Origin: CAVVGZ01 sp963747965
GTDB lineage: Bacteria > Chloroflexota > Anaerolineae > Anaerolineales > Anaerolineaceae
DNA: 64,000 nucleotides
Reading direction: 5' to 3'
Assembly (NCBI GenBank): GCA_963747965.1
Contig: CAVVGZ010000004.1
Location: 1 to 64,000 of the forward strand
Shown: one piece after another, positions 42,133 to 50,651 of the stretch
How positions within the stretch are numbered: the stretch's first letter is position 1
Layout of the letters: each line of letters starts with the position of its first letter
Position numbers and translations under genes: made by a program
The notes under the pieces: generated by a model
Told to the model about the DNA's origin: nothing
The model's input: only the letters and a program-made list of their open reading frames with translations
Database searches by the model: none

Positions 42133-43914
42133 GTGAAGTTGAATAAGTGGTTACCAAAATTTCCTTTTCTATTATTTGCTTGCATCCAGGCATTGATTTA
42201 CGGAATAGTCGCATCCGGGCAAATACTTGGTTTTAGCGGACTTTACCGCAGGGATTTAGTTCTCCCCCTGACAATCATATTAAGCGCCGGTTCCCTTTTC
42301 TATTACCTTTCCGACAAGGTACTTTTTAACCAGTTTCTTCCGGATAAATCCACCACCCTTAAGACCCCTTTGAAGATCAGCCTGATTTTGGGGGGAATTC
42401 TAATATTTATCCTGCTGACGGCGGTACCTATGCTGCGCTGGCCGGAATCACCCATTGGCCGGACACTCACCTGGGATGCCGGTGCATACCATTTTCCGAA
42501 AGCAGTGGCGTTATACCGCAGCAGTTCTGCCTGGGATCTGTCCGTTCCCTATGGTGATTACCCGTTCGGATACGAAAGCATGCTGGCCCTTGGATTGACA
42601 TTAAGCGGGGATGAATCATGGTTCAGCCCGATCCACCTGCTTATATCACTCTTTTTTGTACTTACATTCTGGTTGACAGGGTGCCGCTATTCAAACCTTC
42701 CCCACTCTATCTTATTTTTCTTCAGTGTCTTTGTCCTGATAAGCGGGAAAATGGTAATCCCGGAAGATACCCAATTAATCAGCGGTTTTGCTTATACCAT
42801 CGGAAAAAATGATTTCCTGCTGGGTACAGCGGTTTTAGCAATGATTTTGCATGCACCTGTTGGAACAAGGGAAAACCAGGCCTATTTTCACCTTCCCGGT
42901 CTGGCAATTAATTCCATGCTTGCTCTCAGCGTCAAACCCAATGCTGCCATACCAGTAATTGTTCTATGGCTGATTACCCTCTATTTGTTGTGGAAAAATA
43001 ACGCCCGAAAAATTACACCCCCGTTGTTGACCAAACTGGCTGTGGCCGGTATTGTTATGTTGCCTGGAATTTTTTGGGCAATCAGGAATTTTGTTGTCCT
43101 GGGAAGAATTTACACCCCGGCAGCTAATAATCTGATGGCTGAAAGTATCGCATCGAATATTACCAATCCAAATTTATATACAGCCAATTTCCCCTTCATC
43201 CTCTTTATCCTCGTCATCGGAATTTCACTATTATCATTGGTATTGGCCTGGAAAACAAACTATTTTTCGAAAACAATTGCCGGTTGTTCGCTGCTCCTCC
43301 TGATTACCTTTATTTTCACACCGGCGACAGCCTTCCATAAGTATTTAGATGTACCCTCCCATATTGCCTGGAGATTTGGGATTACCCTGATCCTGTACAA
43401 TCTGCTGATAACCATGCTTCTGGTAGAAAACTGGATTAAGAAGACACTCGATTGGATGGCAAAACGACAAGGCATACCCATGAAAATATTACTGGTGTGG
43501 AGTTTTATTGCCCTTATTTTGTTGCGGGGAGGATGGCTTCTTCAAAAAGAACCGCAAAACCAGATCATTTTACGGGATGAATACACCCAACCTGTCGGGG
43601 AAAACGGGTATTACAGCGCCTATGACTTTATCCAGCAAAATATCCGTAATTCTGTTATCCACATTGAAAATGGGGTGGTTTATTATGCATATGGTCCCGG
43701 GTACACCAACACCCCTACAAAACTTCAATATCCACTGGAGATGGAAGACCAGGTGACGCAGCCAGTCCCGGATTATTTTGTGATATTCAAACCAGATGAT
43801 GCAGGGGCAGATTTTCCACCTTCACTGGAATCAAGCGCATGGTTACAGGCCTGGGAATTAATCTACAGTGACCGGGAAGGACGCGTTTACCGGAAGATAA
43901 GCGGGACAACTTAA
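42133..43914 (+). CDS. Multi-membrane GT-C-type glycosyltransferase-like protein
   Basis: The 593-residue protein has about 12 membrane helices and a first extracytoplasmic loop with TWDAGAYHFPKAVALY (about 114-129), where the Asp is the likely counterpart of the GT-C catalytic acid. The C-terminal 100 residues are a soluble extracytoplasmic domain. It probably uses a polyprenyl-phosphate sugar; acceptor and sugar are unknown. It starts with GTG and is the only gene on the plus strand in the glycan region, converging with the GT2 gene. Confidence 0.65.
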   Translation: MKLNKWLPKFPFLLFACIQALIYGIVASGQILGFSGLYRRDLVLPLTIILSAGSLFYYLSDKVLFNQFLPDKSTTLKTPLKISLILGGILIFILLTAVPMLRWPESPIGRTLTWDAGAYHFPKAVALYRSSSAWDLSVPYGDYPFGYESMLALGLTLSGDESWFSPIHLLISLFFVLTFWLTGCRYSNLPHSILFFFSVFVLISGKMVIPEDTQLISGFAYTIGKNDFLLGTAVLAMILHAPVGTRENQAYFHLPGLAINSMLALSVKPNAAIPVIVLWLITLYLLWKNNARKITPPLLTKLAVAGIVMLPGIFWAIRNFVVLGRIYTPAANNLMAESIASNITNPNLYTANFPFILFILVIGISLLSLVLAWKTNYFSKTIAGCSLLLLITFIFTPATAFHKYLDVPSHIAWRFGITLILYNLLITMLLVENWIKKTLDWMAKRQGIPMKILLVWSFIALILLRGGWLLQKEPQNQIILRDEYTQPVGENGYYSAYDFIQQNIRNSVIHIENGVVYYAYGPGYTNTPTKLQYPLEMEDQVTQPVPDYFVIFKPDDAGADFPPSLESSAWLQAWELIYSDREGRVYRKISGTT

Positions 43915-43923
43915 AGAAATGAT

Positions 43924-44691
43924 TCATTGCTGTTTGAACATGCGCTGACGCCGCCAATTAATCAAGGGGGCTAATACCCTGCGAATCCAATATTTCATCA
44001 CAATTATTGAAAATGGTGAACCGCCTTCCCGGTAGTGGACCTTCAGCATTTCTGGCCAGCAGCGGGAATCGGAAGCGATGGTTTTGGCATCACTGTGCAG
44101 CCTGAAATTCGCCCATGTTCTCTTAAGGTAGACAATTTCCGAAACGGCTGCTATCCTGACCCATAGATCATAATCCATGGCAAAGAAGAAGGAGGGATCG
44201 AGCGGACCAACCTGCCTCCAGATATTTCCCCGAAAGAAAGCGGCTTGCTGCGGAATATGGACATAACCCTGCTTCAAACGCCGGTAATCGGTTTGGCGGG
44301 CTGGAAATTTGCCGATGATCTTCCCATGCTGGTCAATAAAATTTGTGTCCCCATACACCATTCCAACGGATGGATTCTTTTGCAGATAAGCTACCGCTTC
44401 CGAAACTGCCCCGGGCAGCAATGTATCGTCCGAATTCAACCAGGCGAAGATATCTCCTTGCGACCGCTGAAAACCTTTATTGATGGCATCGGTTTGTCCC
44501 TGGTCTGGTTCGGAGACCCAGCCGCTTAACCTATCTTCATATTTTCGGATAATATCAACGCTTCCATCCCCGGATCCGCCATCTATAAGGATATACTCGA
44601 TGTTTGGATAATCCTGGTTAAGGACAGACTCGATTGTTTCCGGTAAATATTGCGCCTGGTTAAATGAAGGCGTCACAATAGAGACAAGCAT
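43924..44691 (-). CDS. Family 2 glycosyltransferase
   Basis: The 255-residue protein is a GT-A fold enzyme: MLVSIVTPSFNQAQYLPETI, the nucleotide-binding ILIDGGSGDGSVDII and the metal-binding NSDDT (about 89-93). GQTDAINKGF precedes the DXD as in colanic-acid WcaA-like enzymes. No membrane helix is visible. It is six bases after the GT-C gene at 44698, so they are one unit. It is a close paralogue of the GT2 at 48101. Confidence 0.9.
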   Translation of the reverse strand: MLVSIVTPSFNQAQYLPETIESVLNQDYPNIEYILIDGGSGDGSVDIIRKYEDRLSGWVSEPDQGQTDAINKGFQRSQGDIFAWLNSDDTLLPGAVSEAVAYLQKNPSVGMVYGDTNFIDQHGKIIGKFPARQTDYRRLKQGYVHIPQQAAFFRGNIWRQVGPLDPSFFFAMDYDLWVRIAAVSEIVYLKRTWANFRLHSDAKTIASDSRCWPEMLKVHYREGGSPFSIIVMKYWIRRVLAPLINWRRQRMFKQQ

Positions 44692-44697
44692 GACAAG

Positions 44698-46296
44698 CTA
44701 TTCCTTGGTCTGTTCCTGGATGGTATCTGCAGCCGGAATTTTGTTGTGAAGATCAAAAATTACGTAATCATCGCCTTCTTCGAAGATGGCATAATTTTTA
44801 TAAAGCAGGTCCTTCACAAGGGGTTGGCTGTCCAGTTCGGTGAACATGGTGACCACAAAGTAATCTTTCCCGGCAATACGTTCCTCAAATAATTCCTGGA
44901 TATCATTGAACTCTTGCCCGGCCAGTTCACGGTATGCAAAGTCGCCCCCATACATCCAATTGGTTGAATTGACCCACCCCCAATAAGCAAGGCGGTACCC
45001 ATAATCCTGGGTAAGTCCAATAATGGATGCACCGCTAAGTTTTTTCCCGAGGGTTTCCCAAAATTTTACTTCCTCTTTATAATCCATGCGCTTCAGGTCA
45101 ACCCGGATATCCCAGGCATTCACAACCAGTGTAAAAAGGACAATTCCAGCAGCCAGGGCACTTAGAATTTTCCTGGGGCCATGCATATTCCGGAATAAAG
45201 ATTCCGCCCCGGCAGCTAATGCCAGCGCTACAACCGGAATTAATGGCAGTTGGTAATAATCATGGGTGGCAATGTGGTAAGAGAGGGTCATACCGTAGAG
45301 AAAATACCCGACCCAGATTCCCAACATCATCATTCTATGCACAAAATTTTTGAATAAAAAAGTACTCAGTATTGCCAGGATAAACCATTCAAAACGGACA
45401 GTACTGCTTATTTGCCCTTTCCAACGTAAATACCATACCGGATCCAGCCAGAGATTGGGGAAAAACCGCAGGCTCATCTGGCTGCCCAGGAAGCCATTGA
45501 TGTAAACACCATATATGTGGTAAGTAAAATAGGGAATGATTGTCAGGATGGCAATCACCCATATTTTCGGGTTTTTTAACACGAGAAAAAGCCCTGAAAT
45601 CCATTTTTTTAATAAACCATCCCCACCTTCCGAACTGGCTTCCATCGCCATACCCAGCAAGATTAATCCAACCCAACCACCCCCGACAAAGAAGACAGCC
45701 ACAGCTTTTGAGAAAATTGCCAGTCCGCCCAGGAGACCCGCCAGGATTGCCCATTTCCATGTTTGGTTCCGGTAAAAGCGATTCATTCCCCATAACGCGA
45801 TACTGGTCAGGGCGGTCATCAGCGGATCTGGTTGGAAGGATCTGCTTGCCACACCTGCATAAGGTAAAAACAGGTAAAAAATAGTCGAGATTATCGCTCC
45901 ATCAAAACCCGTTAAGTCCCTGGCAAGGAGGAATAATGCCACACCTCCAATGATCCAGAAAAAAATAGAGAGCAAACGGGCTATCCAGACTTCATCACTC
46001 CCCGCTAACCGGTACCCCTGGGCTGTCAGCCATTCCATTATGGGGGGCTCGATAACCCCCTCCGCTTTCCATTGCTGAACAGCCATCTCTCGTTTCCAAT
46101 CCGGGATATTCTCAGCATCCTGGTAATACATCCCCCTGGCCATCAACATCGAATGCAGCTGACGGGTAGCATGAAAATCAAGGGGGAAATCAAAAAGGTC
46201 ATACATACGGATGGCTAATCCTGCGCTGAAAATCAAGATAATGCTCAGCCACGCCACAATTTTGTTGGATGCAAAAAAGGAATTATTTTCTTCCAT
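44698..46296 (-). CDS. GT39-like membrane glycosyltransferase (paralogue 1)
   Basis: The 532-residue protein has about 11-12 membrane helices. The first loop reads RMYDLFDFPLDFHATRQLHS (26-45) and holds the acidic residue expected for the GT-C active site. A soluble C-terminal domain of about 130 residues follows. The loop and helix pattern are shared with the neighbouring gene at 46388 (RIYDLKDPPLDFHSTRQL), so the two arose by duplication. The donor is likely a lipid-linked sugar. An extended -10 element lies upstream at 46320. Confidence 0.72.
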   Translation of the reverse strand: MEENNSFFASNKIVAWLSIILIFSAGLAIRMYDLFDFPLDFHATRQLHSMLMARGMYYQDAENIPDWKREMAVQQWKAEGVIEPPIMEWLTAQGYRLAGSDEVWIARLLSIFFWIIGGVALFLLARDLTGFDGAIISTIFYLFLPYAGVASRSFQPDPLMTALTSIALWGMNRFYRNQTWKWAILAGLLGGLAIFSKAVAVFFVGGGWVGLILLGMAMEASSEGGDGLLKKWISGLFLVLKNPKIWVIAILTIIPYFTYHIYGVYINGFLGSQMSLRFFPNLWLDPVWYLRWKGQISSTVRFEWFILAILSTFLFKNFVHRMMMLGIWVGYFLYGMTLSYHIATHDYYQLPLIPVVALALAAGAESLFRNMHGPRKILSALAAGIVLFTLVVNAWDIRVDLKRMDYKEEVKFWETLGKKLSGASIIGLTQDYGYRLAYWGWVNSTNWMYGGDFAYRELAGQEFNDIQELFEERIAGKDYFVVTMFTELDSQPLVKDLLYKNYAIFEEGDDYVIFDLHNKIPAADTIQEQTKE

Positions 46297-46319
46297 AGAT
46301 GTTCTTTCAGGACCGCAAT

Positions 46320-46328
46320 ATTATAACA
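46320..46328 (-). promoter_or_regulatory. Extended -10 promoter before the GT39-like gene
   Basis: The minus strand shows TGTTATAAT about 25 bases before the ATG at 46296. The -35 is not recognisable. It lies in the 91-base gap that separates the two paralogous GT genes. Confidence 0.45.
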
Positions 46329-46387
46329 GGGATACCTTTATGTCCTCTCACGGCTGAATGCGGCAAACAAAACACCTTATCAAATAT

Positions 46388-47890
46388 TTATTTATTCTGC
46401 CGGAGATCATAGACGAAGAAACCATTCCCCTCCATGAATAATGGATAATTGTTGTTCAGGTGCTCCTTTAATTCAGACTGGGACTCAAAATCCACCAGTG
46501 AAGCGATCAAGAAAAAATCTTTTCCGGCAGTTACTTCAGAAAAGTAGGTTGGAAAATCCAACTTCTCATCCCCGCGCATGGACAGCAAAGCCTGGTCACC
46601 AGTGGTTGGCCAGGCAGCTGCCATTGCCCGCCAGCCATAATAGCGTAAGCGCATCCCATAATCAGGAGTCAAAGCAATGAAGCTGTGTCCCTGGGGAACA
46701 GCCTCCCCAACCTTCCTCCAACTTGCGGGTTCATTGGTATAGTCCGTGGCAATAAGATTTGATCTGGCAACATACAAGGAATAAAACGATGCAAACAAAA
46801 GTGCAGCTGCACAAAAAGCTCTCCAAAACCAATGTTGTTCGCCCAACTTTTCGATGAGGATGTCTGCCAACGGCATGATAGAAAGGGCAACAATCCCAAT
46901 AAGAGGAACATGATAATATTCATGGGTTATATATTGGTACGGAAAAAAAAGACCGTATAACACATATCCTGCCCAGGCTCCAGCCAGGATGGGTTTCAGA
47001 GCATCCCTGGCAAACACAATCCCCAACACCCCTAATAAAAACAGATTTAATCCCATCAGTCCTTTTACCATTGCCAGCCAATCTGCGTAAAATCCGGGAT
47101 CAGTGAGCATACTCAAAAATGCCAATGTCCAAAAGGAAAGGAAGGAACCGGTGCGCTGCTGGTGAAACAGGAGGTAATAGGCAAGCGTTGGTGCAGCTGC
47201 AATGCCAGCCATAACCCAGGGAAAGGGCGTGCGGAAGATATGTTTGAAACCAAATCTCGCCAGGCTGGTGAATCCGATCATTCCCATAATAAAAGCAGCT
47301 GCGACGACTTTAACAAGAATAGCAGCCCCGCCTAGAGTACCAGCGATAATCGTCCACTTCCAGTTTGGATTCTCATACCAGCGTACAAGTGCATACACTG
47401 TCCAAAGCATCCACATCGTCATAAAGGGATCCGGCTGAAAAGACCGGCTTGAGATTACACTGAACGGCAGGAAAAAATAGAATGCCAACCCAATCAGGAT
47501 GGAAGGAAAAGCGAAGAACCTTTTTCCAACCAGGAATATAGCCAGCCCGCCCAGAACCCAGTAAAACGCCATGTGAATGCGTGCAATCCAAAAATCCTCC
47601 CGGCCTGCCAGTTTATAGGTTAAACCAACAAGCTGCTCGAGGATGGGGGGTTCATATACTTCCAAATCTGCCAATGCAAGCGCTTGTTTTTGCATTTGAT
47701 CAGAATATGCAGGGTTACCTTTGAAAAACACCGCCCGTGCGATGAGATAGGATCTCAACTGTCGGGTTGAATGGAAATCAAGAGGCGGATCCTTTAGATC
47801 ATAGATTCGGATTAAAAATCCCGACAGGAAAATTATCAGGAGGATTATCCATTGATAGGGTTTAATTGAGCTGGTTTCTTTTTCGGACAA
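46388..47890 (-). CDS. GT39-like membrane glycosyltransferase (paralogue 2)
   Basis: The 500-residue protein has the same plan as its neighbour: a short cytoplasmic start, the loop RIYDLKDPPLDFHSTRQLRS (27-46), about 11 helices and a soluble C-terminal domain with KDFFLIASLVDFESQ, matched by KDYFVVTMFTELDSQ in paralogue 1. It starts with TTG, with AAGGT about ten bases upstream. The 210-base region before it shows no clear promoter. It is probably an outer-face sugar transferase of unknown specificity. Confidence 0.72.
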   Translation of the reverse strand: MSEKETSSIKPYQWIILLIIFLSGFLIRIYDLKDPPLDFHSTRQLRSYLIARAVFFKGNPAYSDQMQKQALALADLEVYEPPILEQLVGLTYKLAGREDFWIARIHMAFYWVLGGLAIFLVGKRFFAFPSILIGLAFYFFLPFSVISSRSFQPDPFMTMWMLWTVYALVRWYENPNWKWTIIAGTLGGAAILVKVVAAAFIMGMIGFTSLARFGFKHIFRTPFPWVMAGIAAAPTLAYYLLFHQQRTGSFLSFWTLAFLSMLTDPGFYADWLAMVKGLMGLNLFLLGVLGIVFARDALKPILAGAWAGYVLYGLFFPYQYITHEYYHVPLIGIVALSIMPLADILIEKLGEQHWFWRAFCAAALLFASFYSLYVARSNLIATDYTNEPASWRKVGEAVPQGHSFIALTPDYGMRLRYYGWRAMAAAWPTTGDQALLSMRGDEKLDFPTYFSEVTAGKDFFLIASLVDFESQSELKEHLNNNYPLFMEGNGFFVYDLRQNK

Positions 47891-48100
47891 AATTTGGTTT
47901 ACCTTCGTATTTCTTCAGGATCGTCTGGTCTTCATTTACTGGATGGTGCCTATTTCCTCCCAAGAAATGAGAAATATGTTATATCATTTTATTGACATAC
48001 AATACCGCCAGGCTCCTTTCCTTCATAATTTATCAATCACCCCGGGTTGTCCATAAGCAAATACCAATTATCATCCTTCCAGGAAATTGGGATCAGTTTA

Positions 48101-49039
48101 CTATTCGACATATTTTCTTTTTCGCTTCTGCTTGTAGACGTCCTGGATTTTTCTTAATCCGACCAATCCCAAAAAGTTAAAGAATATCCTGCGCCAGTCG
48201 TGCAGTACGATACCTGGATCTAACCAAAAAGCCTTCCAGTATGATTGTAACGAGCTGCAGTACATACCGCCTTCCGAAAGGTAGTATCCATTCAGACGAT
48301 GAGCGCCTGCCATTATTTTTGCCTTCCTGCGGGTAAAAATTTTAACGAGTTCCGGTTGAGCTTGCATCCAGTTTACCAGACGGAACGCTTCTTCACCAAA
48401 GGCAAGCGGATAAGCCTTATTTTTCGCTTTTCCGTGGTAACGCGCCAACGACCAGACATGGGGAATATATTTTACCTGGGTGTATGCAGCCATCTTCAAC
48501 CATAACTGGTGGTCGAGCAAATAATGATAACTTAGGTCGAGTCCACCTGATTTTTCCCAGACGGTCCGGCGAAAAAAAACCGAAGTCTGCCCGATCATCC
48601 GGAAACACATCAGATCTTCCAGGGTATACGATCCATAACGCATCCTATTGAAAATTTCTGATTTTTCATCGATGGAAAAAACATCCGCAAAGACCAGGCC
48701 GATTTCCGGATACTGGTTAAAAACAGATACAACCTCCTGAATCGTTCCGGGCAGATATGTATCGTCAGAATTTATCCATCCCAGGATACCACCACCGGCA
48801 TGAGCCATTCCCTTATTTATTGCCTCAGCCTGGCCGCGGTCTGGCTCTGAAACCCACCAGTGAATTCTATCGTCATATTTTCGAATGATCTCCAGGCTGT
48901 TATCATTGGAGGCGCCATCCACGATAACGTATTCTATATCTGGATAATCCTGCTGAACCACAGATAGAATCGTTTGCTCAAGATATGCACCCTGATTATA
49001 GGATGGCGTGACAATCGAAACGCGTGGGTACTCAGCCAT
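48101..49039 (-). CDS. Family 2 glycosyltransferase
   Basis: The 312-residue protein has YPRVSIVTPSYNQGAYLEQT, YVIVDGASNDNSLEII, GQAEAINKGMAH and the metal site NSDDT. It is clearly paralogous to the GT2 at 43924 but has a longer, basic C-terminal tail (KQKRKRKYVE) that may bind the membrane. It begins two bases after the DUF115 gene, so the two are co-translated. Acceptor and donor are unknown. Confidence 0.9.
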   Translation of the reverse strand: MAEYPRVSIVTPSYNQGAYLEQTILSVVQQDYPDIEYVIVDGASNDNSLEIIRKYDDRIHWWVSEPDRGQAEAINKGMAHAGGGILGWINSDDTYLPGTIQEVVSVFNQYPEIGLVFADVFSIDEKSEIFNRMRYGSYTLEDLMCFRMIGQTSVFFRRTVWEKSGGLDLSYHYLLDHQLWLKMAAYTQVKYIPHVWSLARYHGKAKNKAYPLAFGEEAFRLVNWMQAQPELVKIFTRRKAKIMAGAHRLNGYYLSEGGMYCSSLQSYWKAFWLDPGIVLHDWRRIFFNFLGLVGLRKIQDVYKQKRKRKYVE

Positions 49040-49041
49040 AA

Positions 49042-49854
49042 TTAGAACAGGAGATTATACTCAAGGCGCGGGAATATGCGCAGTTTTCCATCAATGGTTG
49101 CATCATAAATTTGGCGGCCGTGCTTCTGATACTCCTGGCGTGCCATCTGGTAAGCAATTTCCGAGGTTTCCAGATCCGGCAGCTGCCAGCGAAACCCTTT
49201 GCCAAAATAACCGGGATCGAAGTGATTCGGATCATCCCCCTGAGAGGTGACCGTGGTATTGGGTTTACCCTGGGTCACAAAACTGTGGTCAACACCGATC
49301 AAAATAACCGTTTTAAAACCCAGGAAGAAAGCCAGCTGCATGGCTACATAGGTAACAGTTGCCCCTTCCCACAGGCGATGCGCCAGGTGTGCAGCAAATT
49401 TTGGGCTGGTATAAGTGGTGTAAAGATAGTAGAGGTTGTCAGCAGGCGATATCCAGCGGCGGGAGTGCCAGGATAAGAATTTTGGAATTCCAAGGTTTTG
49501 AATATCCTCAGCACATTGTTCAACAACCAGGTCATTCACCGAAAGATAATAACTGGTGGGGAATCCCATCTGCGGAAAAAGCAAATAAATCCGGTTCATA
49601 CCGATAGTGAACTCGTTTTTCAAGCGGCTCAGATCTGTATTCTTCAATGATGGACCATTGCCAATAATAAAACATCGTTCTCCCTGGTGAATATTTTCAA
49701 GGGATTCAAGGCGCCGCATGGTATCCCGCCTCCAGGGATGAAAGGTAGCTGAAAGGAATTCCGGGAATCCGTCAATCCGGTCCCTAATTTCCCTGACAGC
49801 TGGATGGAAAGATTCGGGGAGGAGGGTTTTTATGCGATTACTCAGAGAACTCAT
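49042..49854 (-). CDS. DUF115/MptE-like protein
   Basis: The 270-residue protein carries CFIIGNGPSLKNTDLSRLK (61-79) and FFLGFKTVILIGVDHSF, the paired motifs of the DUF115 (6-hydroxymethylpterin pyrophosphokinase MptE-like) family. The same GNGPSL loop occurs in Campylobacter Maf flagellin-glycosylation proteins and in GT42 sialyltransferases. With nonulosonate genes nearby, a role in transferring an acidic sugar fits better than pterin metabolism, but this is inference. It overlaps the SDR gene by four bases (ATGA) and leads into a GT2. Confidence 0.75.
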   Translation of the reverse strand: MSSLSNRIKTLLPESFHPAVREIRDRIDGFPEFLSATFHPWRRDTMRRLESLENIHQGERCFIIGNGPSLKNTDLSRLKNEFTIGMNRIYLLFPQMGFPTSYYLSVNDLVVEQCAEDIQNLGIPKFLSWHSRRWISPADNLYYLYTTYTSPKFAAHLAHRLWEGATVTYVAMQLAFFLGFKTVILIGVDHSFVTQGKPNTTVTSQGDDPNHFDPGYFGKGFRWQLPDLETSEIAYQMARQEYQKHGRQIYDATIDGKLRIFPRLEYNLLF

Positions 49855-50621
49855 TCAGTGCTCAATCGGGTTGTCGCCCCACCATCAACAACCAGGGCTT
49901 GCCCGGTCATAAATGACGATTGCGCAGAATCTGCCAGAAAATAGATGGCACTGGCAATTTCAGCGGGTTTGCCTACCCGTCCATTGACTGTTTTTCTCGC
50001 AAGATCATTTAAGCGGTCTTCAATAGTGCTTCCGGCGACATGGCCGCGTTGTAATCCTGCCCTCAGCATTGGAGTATCCACGGCTCCGGGCAGGATGGCA
50101 TTCACCCGGATATCATCCCTGGCGAATTCAATTGCCATGGCCCGTGTAAGCGCCAGTACACCTCCCTTACTGGCTGCATAAGCGGCTATATTGGCCGATG
50201 TAGCCACCGCATGTACTGAGGAAACGTTCACAATTGCGCCGCCCTGGTTAGCCTTAAGCAGTGGATAAGCATTTTTGGCAAATAAAAAAACCGCCCGCAG
50301 GTTGGTGGCCATGACTGCATCCCACTCTTCTACGGTTGTATCAACCAGTGGTTTTGCAACCTGTAATGCTGCATTATTCACCACCGCCTCTAGGGTGTTG
50401 GTTAACCCTTTCACCTTCAGGAATATCTCATCCACACTTTTAGGATCAGCAATATCGGCCTGAATGAATAATCCACCCTCTGGAAATTCAGTCCCACTTT
50501 TCCATGGGATCTGGTCTACACCAATCACTGACCAGCCCATGGCAGTAAAATGTTCAACAGCCGCGCTGCCAATACCGCCGGCGGCACCAGTAACCAGGAC
50601 AAACCTTTTGGTTTCGGTCAT
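49851..50621 (-). CDS. Short-chain dehydrogenase/reductase
   Basis: The 256-residue classical SDR has the cofactor loop TGAAGGIG (11-18), NNAALQV, catalytic Ser in NVSSVHA and YAASK, and a C-terminal GQALVVDGGATT. An Asp at the end of strand 2 (GVDQIP) suggests NAD(H) preference. The substrate is unknown; the position between GT-C, DUF115 and GT2 genes suggests a sugar or sugar-acid intermediate. Its stop overlaps the DUF115 start. Confidence 0.85.
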   Translation of the reverse strand: MTETKRFVLVTGAAGGIGSAAVEHFTAMGWSVIGVDQIPWKSGTEFPEGGLFIQADIADPKSVDEIFLKVKGLTNTLEAVVNNAALQVAKPLVDTTVEEWDAVMATNLRAVFLFAKNAYPLLKANQGGAIVNVSSVHAVATSANIAAYAASKGGVLALTRAMAIEFARDDIRVNAILPGAVDTPMLRAGLQRGHVAGSTIEDRLNDLARKTVNGRVGKPAEIASAIYFLADSAQSSFMTGQALVVDGGATTRLSTE

Positions 50622-50651
50622 AATATTTTCCTCTCTTGCATTATTTTTATC

